Source: Amaurobius ferox (taxonomy: Eukaryota > Arthropoda > Arachnida > Araneae > Amaurobiidae). Taken from it: a stretch of 64,000 bases of DNA. The stretch covers positions 6,898,649-6,962,648 of the forward strand of contig OX578142.1 in the NCBI GenBank assembly GCA_951213105.1, in the 5' to 3' direction. Made by a program: the position numbers and the translations under genes. The notes below the pieces were generated by a model. That model made no database searches. It was given only the letters and a program-made list of their open reading frames with translations, and had not been told where the DNA came from. This document shows positions 13,133-21,764 of this stretch, piece by piece; position 1 is the stretch's first letter, and each line of letters opens with the position of its first letter.

Positions 13133-13204
13133 TTCTGCACCCCGTTCGTAGAGGAAAAAAACAAACACTGGTGAAATCTTCTGCACCCCGTCCGTAGAGG
13201 AAAA
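13133..13204. repeat. 26-bp direct repeat, two copies
   Basis: The segment with key parts TTCTGCACCCCGT and CGTAGAGGAAAA occurs at 13133-13158 and 13179-13204 with one T/C difference, 46 bp apart. It is a small tandem duplication in the non-coding tail. No function is evident. Confidence 0.8.
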
Positions 13205-13292
13205 CCCACCTAGTAATTGTCTCTGTGCTGATCTGAACGACATATCGACATATTACAATGCCTTATTCCGTCATCAAAAATTGTTTATAAGG

Positions 13293-13328
13293 TGTTGGCA
13301 TGTGCCAACATCCGGTCACCTGCTGACC
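13293..13328. repeat. Two adjacent hairpin-forming inverted repeats
   Basis: TGTTGGC (13293-13299) and GCCAACA (13304-13310) form a 7-bp perfect stem with a 4-nt loop. GGTCA (13314-13318) and TGACC (13324-13328) form a 5-bp stem with a 5-nt loop just beyond. They sit in an otherwise unstructured AT-rich tail and could fold in the element RNA. Role unknown. Confidence 0.55.
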
Positions 13329-13347
13329 CGAGATGAAAATTGTTGAA

Positions 13348-13390
13348 ATGAACATATCATATGAACATATCATAATGAACATATCATATA
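13348..13390. repeat. Triplicated 13-16 bp unit
   Basis: ATGAACATATCAT at 13348, followed by the same unit with A added at 13361 and with ATA added at 13375: three tandem copies of growing length. It is a short tandem repeat in the element tail. Confidence 0.85.
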
Positions 13391-13476
13391 GCACCTTCCG
13401 TGCGCATCACCTTGGAGTTTACGTGCTGTACAAACTGCTTCAACAGTATTATGAATTTTTTTTTACAAAATACAAA

Positions 13477-13493
13477 ATATATATATATATATA
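13477..13493. repeat. (AT)n microsatellite
   Basis: 17 nt of alternating A and T in the non-coding tail of the element. Confidence 0.9.
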
Positions 13494-15233
13494 GACTGGC
13501 CTTAGTGACGGCAAAGTTACCACCAAGAGACCTAGCCAATATGCACTTTATTCTTCTCTCCCTCCCAGAACAAAATATTTTAAAACAAAATGCAAAATTT
13601 CTAAATGCATGAACATGAAAGTAAAAATGTATAAAATTTTACTCCCTTACATATAAAAACCTTACTGCCAAAGGCAACTTTACGTTAAAAAACATGTTTC
13701 ATATACCATGAAATTCAAAAATTCAAAACCATAAAATATCACACAAAATTTTCATAATTAAATTACATGATCTAAACTAAAAATTTTCTATCCAAAGAAA
13801 AAAAAAACAAAATCATCCAACACATTAAAATATCTCATTAATTGCAAGTTACAGAAAATTATACATTCCCTGCGAAAAAAAGAATGTTTCCAACCCATTC
13901 GAAAATTTTTCATTTAGCTATGTCTAACCCGTCGCTTAAAACTTGACTTTATCTCAAAATGACAGTGTCTTACTGCATAAAAAAAAACTCTTTTTTTTTT
14001 TTTTCTTCAATTTATTCTCTAGTCTGTATGAACAAAAAAACCAAAATATCTCCCAAACGTGTACCTTTCAGAAAAAAAAAAAAAACCACACCTCGCAAAA
14101 TTTTGCCTCATAAAACGAAAATCCTCTTCTTACTTTCGAAGGGAAAATTTACCCTAAGTGCTAAACTTTTGTTTCATTAAGCAAAAACATCTTATTCCCA
14201 ATATCCTCACTTCCTTTATTTTCTTTACAAAAAGGGTTTTATCACACTTTTTATTAATACTTTCACTACTTTATGCATTAAGCCTTATTTTCCTCAAATA
14301 AACACTAGCCTCACATTAAAAATATAAATTTCCCCCTTTTTTTATAAAATGAACTACCAATCACCTTCAATTTTATATCTTATCCATTCCATCTATCATG
14401 AAAAATACCCCTATCTAAGCACACTATATCCTAGCATAATATTTACTGCAAAAATACATATTTAACCATAACCATTTATGTAGGTAAAGAGATAACACCC
14501 TAACAATAAAACCAAATCACAAGGGAAGACACCATATATTTTTCCTTTCTTTTCTTTTTTTAGAAACACTACTTAAAGAAATGCTAAATTAGTGATATTA
14601 TCCAACTTCATTCTCCCACAACTACATTTTATAACTTTTTATCTTCCAATGCTTTGTTAGCGTTCAACATACCCGAAGGAAAAAAAAAAAAAAACTAGCA
14701 AATCTCACCTTTCCTTCCTAAACTACCCATAGAAACCAACAAAAAATCTCCATGCGTTCAGAAAAAATGCCGGAAACTGTCACTTACAGTACTACGTGTA
14801 ACGATTTAAGAAAATTATTGTATCCAAAAATTGATTCCCTTTTGAGCCCCGTTGTAATCTAACAAACCTATCAATTTTCTATTCCGAATAATTTATTAAA
14901 TTATGTGTGTTTTAACAAAAGTAAAATATAAGTGAATGTAGGAAAGTACCCTTTATAGACGATAAAATATTATTGAATAACAGTTAAGAGATACAAAAAA
15001 AATAATGAAATACTTTTTGCTTATTTATTTATTTTTTTAAATAAATCCTTTCAACGATATGTGTCTTCAGAAGATGAAAAAAAAACCCTTTGTTGATCAC
15101 CCAAACAGTCTAATTCAATCCTCAAAATATAGAAATATACACTCTAAATCCCAAACATCACACAAATCTGCCAGCAGAAAAATGTGTGCCTAAGGTCAAA
15201 TTATATATCCTACCAACAATTGTTAAAAAGGCC

Positions 15234-15258
15234 TATTTATTTATTTATTTATTTATTA
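15234..15258. repeat. (TTTA)n microsatellite
   Basis: About six TTTA units in the non-coding tail, followed by AAATTTAAAAATTTA. Confidence 0.9.
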
Positions 15259-15414
15259 AATTTAAAAATTTACTCTTTGTTGTTTGTACTTTGTCTGTTA
15301 TCTTTGTCACTTTATTAGAATTCCCTTGTAAACGAAAGTTTCCTTAGTAATCAAAATTTTGTTTCCATTTCTGTTACCACTTGAATTAATATAATATCTA
15401 TTTATTTTCATTAT

Positions 15415-15435
15415 TTATTATTATTATTATTATTA
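15415..15435. repeat. (TTA)n microsatellite
   Basis: Seven TTA units in the non-coding tail of the element. Confidence 0.9.
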
Positions 15436-16157
15436 CCTTTTTTCGAAAAACAATATACTTATTACTTTATGTATTTTAATTCCCAATAACCTAACTAACT
15501 CCAGCTGCAACGCCATTCTATTACTCACTCAGTAACTCTATCCAAACGAAAGGCAGTCTCTCTACTTGTACGTGTCGTCCATCCCTCTTTGAAATTTATG
15601 TTCTCCTCCGCTAACTAACTCCCAGCTCCCGTAAAATATATCTGCTAAAACCACTCCTTTTTTCTTTGTAACCATTCTGCGGGTCTTGTGTTTTGTCTGT
15701 GAAAATGACCCTCCTTTTGGAGTTGGAAGAAACCCTATTGCGACGTATCAAATTTCAATCAATGTTGCCCCCCTTTGAAAACATCTGTGTTGTGTGAACA
15801 AGAAACTTTTGGAAATCCTTGTGTTTGCCATAAAATAGAACCGTCAAAGTTAAGAGAAAATTCTGTTGTCTTTAAAAATTCGATTATCTAACCCACTCAC
15901 ATTCTAAATATCATTTTCAGAACCATTTGTAAAATTTTTGTAAACTCGTACCCATAACATATAAAAGGTTTATTATAATCTCACTTTACTTCTAATATCA
16001 GCAAAAATAAAATTTTGTTCTAAAACTAAAAATCACTCAAATGCGTATTAATTAACTAATCTTCGCGACCAAAATTAAAATTGTCAAAAATGAAAATTTG
16101 TCCCAAAAATACTATACCAAAAATTTTAACTGAAAACGACAAAACCACCCAAAATAT

Positions 16158-18791
16158 TTAGAATTCAGAGTAATTTACCCTAGGAGTTTGTCTAAAAGAA
16201 TAATTTTTATTAGTGCGAGAAACAGACACTTGTTGATGTGTATCGGTCGGAGTAGGTAATAAGGGCGATTTCGAACCAGATGTATGTGTGTGTGTGTCCG
16301 CTGTATCTGAGATGCTAGTGGGTGTATTTACATTTGAGGGTAAATTTTTGTCTGTCTCTTGGTCCCAAAGAAAAAAAGGAGTTTCGGAATCTCCGCTCGT
16401 CTCTTGTTTTTTTGAAAGCAACGGAATACTCTGTGATTCCTCAGATGTCTGCTGGTTATTTTCGATCTCATCAATTTTTAAATGATCTCGCCTTTCAATC
16501 ATTAAACGCAAGCGATTTATGTGTGCCCTAAAGGTCTTGGAATAAGGCATATTTATCTGTTTTATGTCATAAATAAATCTGTTTATTTTTTTTACAACTC
16601 TGTAAGGTCCTAGCCATTTAGTCTTTTTAAACGATTTTACGTGATTTTTCAAAAATACTTTTGACCCAATTTTAAGGTCCCTAGGTCTGGCCTTTCTCAT
16701 TTGTTTTTCCTCTTGATCGAATTTTGCGAGCTCCAAGTTTTTGAAAGCCGCTTCATGCGCTTCTCTTAAAATTTGAATTTGTTTTGCAGCATATCTTATC
16801 TGAGGAGATATCTTATTTTCGCCATGTGGTTGCGGAGTTTCGAAAAAAATCGGTAGATCCCTTCCAAAAACTAAGAAATTTGGAGATTCTCCCGTGCTAA
16901 GATGCGTAGTGGCATTATACATCATTTTATGTGCAATCATAGCCGTGTCCCAATATGGGGAGTCCTCTGTTAGAGTTTTAATCGTAAATTTTAGTGAATT
17001 GTTTATTCTTTCTGAGATTCCATTGCACCAAGGCGCGCAAACCGAAACTAACTTCGTTACGATGCTTAGCTTCTCCGCCACCGTACTGTAGATTTCTGAC
17101 GTAAATTGGGAACCGCGGTCTGAATATAGCCTCTGGGCTACACCGAAAATAGAGAAGAAATTTAATAATTTAGCAGCAATAGTTTCAGCCCGGATGTCGG
17201 GAATGGCATATAATTCAATATATTTGGAAAAATGACAAATTACTGTAAAAATGTATCGATTGTTATTTACACTAGGTTTGAAAGGCCCCACTAAATCTAC
17301 AGCTATTTGGGCTCCTGGAAAACTTGGTACAGGTACACGTCCCAGGGGCACGGATCTTTCTGCGCCCTTTAACGACCTGCACTTAACGCAAGACATGACA
17401 AAATTGCGGGTGTCCGCATACATACCCCACCAGAAATACCGCTCCGCTAATAAGCTGTAAGTTTTGTCTACTCCAGTATGTGTGACGTGTGTCACTGCTA
17501 AAATGTGCTTTTGCATATTTTTTGGAATCACAATGGTTTTCAAAAATTCCTCCCTCCAAGGTTTATTTTTATAGTGCCCCAGGTGCATAATTAATTTTGT
17601 TTCTTCATCAATATATAAATTATGGAACTTTTTATTTGCTTTTCCAGTATTATTTTGAAGATATTCTCTGATTTTAAGTAATTCTTGATCATTCTGTTGT
17701 TGTTCCACAATATCTTGAATTGTGGGAATGGTTGTGATAACATTGACCTCAGGTTGTTTGTTTTGATTTGAATTAACATTGACCGCCGGTTGGGTGTTTT
17801 GATTTGAATTAACATTGACCGCAGGTTGAGTTTTTTGATTAGAATTTTCTGCCATGATGCGTTGTTTTACACTTGTTTGTTTGTCTTGTTCCTCTTCAAA
17901 AACGGCCCTACTTAAATAGTCACATAATAAATTTTCCTTTCCCGGGACATAAATAAAATCAAACTTAAATTCTGAAATTTCCAAAATCCAACGCTGAAAA
18001 GTATTTGGGGGATTAGACATTTTTAAATGTGAACCGAGAGGCAAGTGGTCGGACAAAACGAAGAACTTCCTGCCATACAAAAAATTTTTAAAAAACATAA
18101 TTCCATTGTGCATTGCCAACAATTCCGCTTTTATCGCTGCGTACTTTTGTTCTTGTGAATTGAGTTTACGGCTGTAATAGGCTATGGGTTTGAGCATACC
18201 ATCTCTCTTCTGTAACAGCGCTGCTGACGCCGAGGTTAAACTCGCATCGGAATTTAGGAAGAAATCTTCGTCAAAATTTGGTTGAATTAAAATAGGTTTC
18301 TTAAAGAAACAATCCTGTAGATTTTTGAAAGCTTTGTCACACTCGTCATTCCATTCAAATTTCGTGCCTTTTCTCGTCAAATCGGTTAAGGGGGCAGTCT
18401 TAGCTGCATAATTGGGGATACAATTTCTATAAAAGTTACATACCCCTAAAAATCTTTTCAATTTTCTTAAAGTCTTAGGTATGGGGAAAGAAGAAATTTT
18501 TCCTATATTTGCATCAGAAGGGCTTATGCCTTTTTGGTTAATATTAAATCCTAAATAATTTATCTCCGTCATGCCAAATTTACATTTATTTGGGGAAAGC
18601 GTTATGTTTACCTTCCGGAATCTTTCTAAAACCAAAGTTAATTTTTGTTTTAATTCTTCATACGAATTTGCCGGGATTACCACATCGTCAATATAAGCCA
18701 AAATATCCTGTGAAAGTAAATCCCCTAATATTAAATCCATTACTTTTTGAAATATGGCCGAAACATAATCTGTTATATTCAAATCAACCAA
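16158..18791 (-). CDS. pol: Pol, C-terminal part: RT (second half), RNase H, integrase
   Basis: 877 codons. The frame opens at an ATG, but the first 11 or so residues are out of register; family similarity begins near AIFQKVMDL (residues 12-20). RT catalytic box YIDD is at 33-36. RNase H acidic residues are D172 (NSDAS), E213 (KAELLAM) and D238 (SDHLPL), with D281 a candidate fourth (CDYLSR). A linker holds three 12-residue repeats (306-341). Integrase follows: zinc finger H425, H428, C458, C461; catalytic D489 (AVDLVGPF), D548 (YSDRGSQF) and E584 (GISERIN), with 35 residues between the last two; and a GPY module (WLGPY, 716-720). The tail is rich in Ser, Thr and Pro, with THTHT coded by a TG run at about 16283. 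These enzymes copy element RNA and insert the DNA. Every catalytic residue expected in this part is visible, but the reading frame is cut off from the first half of RT, so no normal fusion protein is expected. Confidence 0.93.
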   Translation of the reverse strand: MVDLNITDYVSAIFQKVMDLILGDLLSQDILAYIDDVVIPANSYEELKQKLTLVLERFRKVNITLSPNKCKFGMTEINYLGFNINQKGISPSDANIGKISSFPIPKTLRKLKRFLGVCNFYRNCIPNYAAKTAPLTDLTRKGTKFEWNDECDKAFKNLQDCFFKKPILIQPNFDEDFFLNSDASLTSASAALLQKRDGMLKPIAYYSRKLNSQEQKYAAIKAELLAMHNGIMFFKNFLYGRKFFVLSDHLPLGSHLKMSNPPNTFQRWILEISEFKFDFIYVPGKENLLCDYLSRAVFEEEQDKQTSVKQRIMAENSNQKTQPAVNVNSNQNTQPAVNVNSNQNKQPEVNVITTIPTIQDIVEQQQNDQELLKIREYLQNNTGKANKKFHNLYIDEETKLIMHLGHYKNKPWREEFLKTIVIPKNMQKHILAVTHVTHTGVDKTYSLLAERYFWWGMYADTRNFVMSCVKCRSLKGAERSVPLGRVPVPSFPGAQIAVDLVGPFKPSVNNNRYIFTVICHFSKYIELYAIPDIRAETIAAKLLNFFSIFGVAQRLYSDRGSQFTSEIYSTVAEKLSIVTKLVSVCAPWCNGISERINNSLKFTIKTLTEDSPYWDTAMIAHKMMYNATTHLSTGESPNFLVFGRDLPIFFETPQPHGENKISPQIRYAAKQIQILREAHEAAFKNLELAKFDQEEKQMRKARPRDLKIGSKVFLKNHVKSFKKTKWLGPYRVVKKINRFIYDIKQINMPYSKTFRAHINRLRLMIERRDHLKIDEIENNQQTSEESQSIPLLSKKQETSGDSETPFFLWDQETDKNLPSNVNTPTSISDTADTHTHTSGSKSPLLPTPTDTHQQVSVSRTNKNYSFRQTPRVNYSEF
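17769..17876 (-). repeat. 36-bp tandem repeat x3 within pol
   Basis: Three in-frame copies coding NSNQKTQPAVNV, NSNQNTQPAVNV and NSNQNKQPEVNV, between the RNase H domain and the integrase zinc finger. Asn/Gln-rich and probably disordered, the stretch is likely a flexible linker lengthened by slippage or unequal exchange. The period is a multiple of three, so the frame is kept. Confidence 0.93.
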
Positions 18792-19608
18792 AAGGGCTCG
18801 AAAAGGCGAAATATTTTCTCATTCGTTCCGGGAGGATGATTTGGTTAAATGCACTCTGAAGATCTAACTTAGAATACAGCGCATAACCTGCCAATTTAGA
18901 AATGATGTCATTTATCTTAGGTATCTTATAAGGATATAAAATCGAAGTATTGTTTATCAGCCGAAGATCTAAAACAAGTCTGTAGGTATTGTCCTGTTTT
19001 TTGACTAAGAGCAGACTCGACGCGTAAGGACTGTTTGTTTTAGAAATTACCCCCGCCTCTTCTAACTGTTGTAATTGCTCCTTTGCCGTATTGTGTAATG
19101 CGAAAGGAATATCATACGGTTTAGAACAAATAGCATGCTCATGAGATAATTCAATATTTGGTTCAAAAAAATCAGTTGCTCCAAGAGTTTGTAAGCTTTT
19201 CAAGAAAACGTCCGCATACGGCATAATAAATTTTAGAAAATCTTGTTTTGTTGATTTTTCCATATGCTCTAAATTAAAATCTTCTGGTTTTAAATCTTTT
19301 CTTCTTTTTTCAATAATTTCAGGGCTCGCTTGTACTAAATTTATAGTTTCCTTAATATCTACCCTTTGTTGCGTAGCTTTATTTTCGAATCTTTCTGTAA
19401 TTTCAAAATCCTGTGTAAATCCTTCCAATTTCATATGTTTATTTAAATCTAAAGCATGAGTAGATATATTTTGCACCTGTATATCAAAAGAATTATTTTC
19501 TATATTTACAACAGCGCAGTTGATTTGTAATCTCTGATTATTCTCAAAGGGTTCATATAAAACCTGCGTGTTATCCTCGCAAAAAGTGTCCGATACCACC
19601 CGTACCAT
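18784..19608 (-). CDS. pol: Pol, middle part: RT N-terminal half (truncated by TGA)
   Basis: 274 codons in the same frame as the protease, from which it is separated by one TAA and one AAA codon. Residues 1-150 are a spacer without a recognised motif. RT fingers and palm begin at about 155: an AGVISKTNSPYASSLLLVKK-like block (185-204), RLVLDLRLIN (210-219) and YSKLDLQSAF (245-254) with the first catalytic aspartate D249. The frame ends at TGA (18784-18786) directly after FSSPFG, in the middle of a normally continuous RT domain. About nine RT-like codons follow before the frame changes. The ATG at 19608 is probably an internal Met of the original polyprotein, though it could serve reinitiation just after the TAA. 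Confidence 0.88.
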   Translation of the reverse strand: MVRVVSDTFCEDNTQVLYEPFENNQRLQINCAVVNIENNSFDIQVQNISTHALDLNKHMKLEGFTQDFEITERFENKATQQRVDIKETINLVQASPEIIEKRRKDLKPEDFNLEHMEKSTKQDFLKFIMPYADVFLKSLQTLGATDFFEPNIELSHEHAICSKPYDIPFALHNTAKEQLQQLEEAGVISKTNSPYASSLLLVKKQDNTYRLVLDLRLINNTSILYPYKIPKINDIISKLAGYALYSKLDLQSAFNQIILPERMRKYFAFSSPFG

Positions 19609-19611
19609 TTT

Positions 19612-20040
19612 TTATTCATTCGGTTTCAGAGATATCTTACTTTTGACTCTAACAATATTATTCATCTTGGCGTCCTGATGTTCTATGTCCGCTTGTGGAA
19701 ACCTGTGCTCCTCCTGGTTTATGGGGATTTTATCATTTAGTACTTGTAATTCATTTTTTTGTGTATCAATAATAGCATGGTTTCTTTTCAAAAAATCGTA
19801 GCCAAGGATTCCGACATACGTGTTAGGGAAATTTGCTGTCGTTACATAAAAAATTTGTTTGAAATGTTTCCCATTAATTTTAAACGGAATTTCAATTGTA
19901 TTTACATAATCAATATTCTGGCCACTCAAAGTCGAAATTTTTACCGCGCGGGAAATATATGTAATTTTAATTCTTTGCTTTATGTTTTGAAAAGTTTTAA
20001 AAGACATAATGGATACACTTGCGCCACTATCAATAAGCAT
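19612..20040 (-). CDS. pol: Aspartic protease (pol N-terminus, reached by -1 frameshift)
   Basis: 142 codons from the first ATG, but the frame is open for a further 58 codons upstream to 20214. There it meets the slippery site at the gag stop, so translation most likely enters by -1 frameshifting and not at this ATG. The active-site motif LIDSGAS is at 2-8 (catalytic D4), with ILGYDFL at 78-84 as the usual second protease motif. Retroelement proteases act as dimers and cut the Gag and Pol polyproteins. A stretch rich in charged residues follows and ends at TAA (19612-19614). RT continues in the same frame two codons later, so the TAA is a nonsense codon within pol. Confidence 0.9.
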   Translation of the reverse strand: MLIDSGASVSIMSFKTFQNIKQRIKITYISRAVKISTLSGQNIDYVNTIEIPFKINGKHFKQIFYVTTANFPNTYVGILGYDFLKRNHAIIDTQKNELQVLNDKIPINQEEHRFPQADIEHQDAKMNNIVRVKSKISLKPNE

Positions 20041-20150
20041 TCTATAATTACTTTTATCAATCTGTATGTATGTCGTGGGTAAATTTGGGATATTTTCAAA
20101 ATTCGACGCGGAAGCTACAATTTCATGTGTTTCTAAATCAAAATTTTTAT

Positions 20151-20220
20151 CGGGATTTGTAATATCACTTGAGAGTTTGACCCGTTTTGTCTGTCCACAA
20201 ACCCTCGACTCTAGTTTAAA
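20151..20220 (-). promoter_or_regulatory. -1 programmed ribosomal frameshift signal (gag to pol)
   Basis: In element sense the gag codons AAT TTA AAC TAG contain the slippery heptamer U UUA AAC (20220-20214) in the correct phase, immediately before the gag stop. A 7-nt spacer (20213-20207) leads to the stem GAGGGUUUG (20206-20198) pairing with CAAACUCUC (20179-20171): nine pairs, one of them G-U, around an 18-nt loop. Loop bases CGGG (20184-20181) can pair with CCCG (20154-20151) to make an H-type pseudoknot. Slipping back one base enters the protease frame, which is open from here. Slip site, spacer and stem match known -1 signals such as those of retroviruses; the pseudoknot is less certain. 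Confidence 0.9.
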
Positions 20221-21335
20221 TTACTAGATCTATAATTTTTAAATTCCCCCTTTCTCTCTGTGGAATAATCATTTCTATTTTCTCTCTCATAGGACTTTGT
20301 ACTATTTTCCCTCTCCGTTTGCGAATTTTCAAACGTTCTGTTCGGCCTACTGAATCCTCTCCTGTCATTACTCTTTCTTGCATAGAAATTGTCCCCTTTT
20401 CTTTGCTCGTGGGAGTTCCAAGGTTGCGGGGGGCGAGACTGCCTATTTTTCTCGTACGAAAAGTTTCTGTGCGGCGAAACCGCTCTGGCTGAATAATCTG
20501 GCTGGCCAATATATTGACGGGCTGCCCTTTCTTTATTGTATTGATAACATGTATTTATGTAATGCCCTTTCTTCCCACAAAATCCACATATACTTATTTC
20601 CTGGGTACGCATCTCATTTTGCTTGACCGGTCTGTTTAATTTCAGATTATTTATCTCCTCCATTAGAGTCTGCATAAGTTGTCCGTTGAAAGCATTCTGT
20701 TCTTTCCGCAGATTATCAATAGCTTCGAACGGATCTTGTTTAGTAATATTATTTAGGGATGGGGCCATTGCTAAATTAGCTTGTTCCAAATTAATTGCCA
20801 GTTCTACCGCTTTGTTAAAATCTTGAGGATTTGCGCGTATAATTTCGCGTTGAAAATCAGCATTTAGTGCTTCTAAAAATTTACTTAATTTTAATTTGTC
20901 TGTAATTTGCCTAGTAGATTCATTGTCACCCGTGTCGCCTATATAATTTAGCGTTAGCGCTGTAATTCTGTGGGCTAGAGATTTTATCGTTTCTCCCTGA
21001 TTCTGCTTCGCTGTGGAGAAAAGAATTTGTTTTGAAGTTATGGATTGTTCTTTAGAAAAATAGTCTAGAAAAACTTTTTTGAAATTTTTGAAAGACGTTT
21101 CACGCCTGAGCTGCTGAGAATTCACATAAAAATCGTTAGCTTGACCTCGAAGTCTCGATTTAAAGATCGCGAGTTTTTCCTCATCGCTCCATGACCCAAG
21201 GATGCTTAAAGCTTCAAAGTTCTCTATAAAAACACTGCAGTCCTGTTCGCCATCAAAAGTGTTTAATAAATAGGTTAACCCTGGAATTTTGGAAGAATTG
21301 CCCGTAGCACCGTTGGAATTTACCGTATTTGGCAT
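20211..21335 (-). CDS. gag: Gag (capsid-nucleocapsid) protein
   Basis: 374 codons, uninterrupted. Gag packages element RNA and builds the particle. Residues 17-200 form a mostly helical capsid-like part with a retrotransposon-gag pattern (LAIFKSRLRGQANDFY at 55-70, then FKNFKKVFLDYFSKE at 82-96). A single CCHC zinc knuckle, CGFCGKKGHYINTC, is at 250-263 (C250, C253, H258, C263). It is followed by a strongly basic, Arg/Asn/Ser-rich tail expected to bind nucleic acid. The start is the first ATG after a 429-nt leader that follows the LTR. The stop TAG overlaps the frameshift signal. No defect is visible, in contrast to pol. Confidence 0.93.
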   Translation of the reverse strand: MPNTVNSNGATGNSSKIPGLTYLLNTFDGEQDCSVFIENFEALSILGSWSDEEKLAIFKSRLRGQANDFYVNSQQLRRETSFKNFKKVFLDYFSKEQSITSKQILFSTAKQNQGETIKSLAHRITALTLNYIGDTGDNESTRQITDKLKLSKFLEALNADFQREIIRANPQDFNKAVELAINLEQANLAMAPSLNNITKQDPFEAIDNLRKEQNAFNGQLMQTLMEEINNLKLNRPVKQNEMRTQEISICGFCGKKGHYINTCYQYNKERAARQYIGQPDYSARAVSPHRNFSYEKNRQSRPPQPWNSHEQRKGDNFYARKSNDRRGFSRPNRTFENSQTERENSTKSYERENRNDYSTERKGEFKNYRSSNLN

Positions 21336-21764
21336 AATTGAAAAATATTAGTAAACAAACAAAAATTTAAAACCTCGTCTACATGTAACCATGCAATCAA
21401 TGACATATCTACAAACCAAAAAATATATATATACACATAACTCTCACCAATTTTAATTCTTTGTATTTTATCAATATAACATTAAAATAGCACATATTTT
21501 CATGGCAAATGAAACAGTTAACCCTTCTCAAAGGTTTATACATTTCTTCTAAATTTTTCATATTAAAATTTATTTATTACTAGGGAAAAAATTATTGCAG
21601 ATATTGACATTTATTATTTGTTTTATTTTTACCATCTTTCAAAAAAAAATTTTCCTTGGTTAATGCACCAAACATAATTCTTATCCAGTTCGTTGGCGTC
21701 AATTTATTTTCTTTCGTTACTGAACCCAACCAAATTCATCCTGGCCTAAGGCACCAAATTATTT
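21336..21764 (-). other. Untranslated leader of the element
   Basis: 429 nt between the 5' LTR and the gag ATG, AT-rich, with ATATATATATAC at about 21424. It should hold the primer-binding site (next to the LTR) and the packaging signal. No open frame is seen. Confidence 0.75.
21739..21756 (-). other. Candidate tRNA primer-binding site
   Basis: TGGTGCCTTAGGCCAGGA in element sense, starting with the TGG expected to pair with a tRNA CCA end, 8 nt after the 5' LTR. The cognate tRNA cannot be named from the sequence, and part of the stretch (GCCTTAGGC) is self-complementary. It is the best candidate, not a proven site. Confidence 0.4.

Larger units (their letters stand above)
11755..16157 (-). 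other. Long AT-rich non-coding tail of the element (no env seen)
   Basis: 4.4 kb between the pol stop and the 3' LTR. It holds homopolymer runs, for example 14 T at 13991-14004, and microsatellites: (AT)n 13477-13493, (TTTA)n 15234-15258, (TTA)n 15415-15435. It also holds degenerate GTAGAAA-containing repeats at about 12670-12860, a direct repeat at 13133/13179, a triplicated 13-16 bp unit at 13348-13390 and a hairpin pair at 13293-13328. The longest minus-strand frame (12511-12948) is a repeat-derived Tyr/Phe/Cys-rich translation. It shows no convincing signal peptide, furin site or transmembrane anchor. Some gypsy-group elements carry env here; I see neither an intact nor a convincingly decayed one. 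Confidence 0.8.
16158..20214 (-). pseudogene. pol: pol as a whole: disrupted polyprotein gene
   Basis: Protease, RT, RNase H and integrase follow in the normal order, but continuity is lost at two sites. The first is a TAA at 19612-19614 between protease and RT; the flanking frames agree (both coordinate frames 0 mod 3), so it is a substitution or an ancestral codon, not an indel. The second is in RT: a TGA at 18784-18786, then within about 30 nt a shift to another frame near 18757-18760, where several residues of the family alignment also appear to be missing, suggesting a small deletion. The catalytic motifs themselves are kept, so decay is recent. Confidence 0.85.

Noticed and set aside
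13959..14180. Plus-strand frame rich in Lys and Phe
   Set aside because: It is a translation of poly-A and poly-T runs in the non-coding tail, on the strand opposite to the element.
16288..20826. Plus-strand frames of 65-107 codons across gag and pol
   Set aside because: They are antisense shadows of the real minus-strand coding frames and show no motifs.
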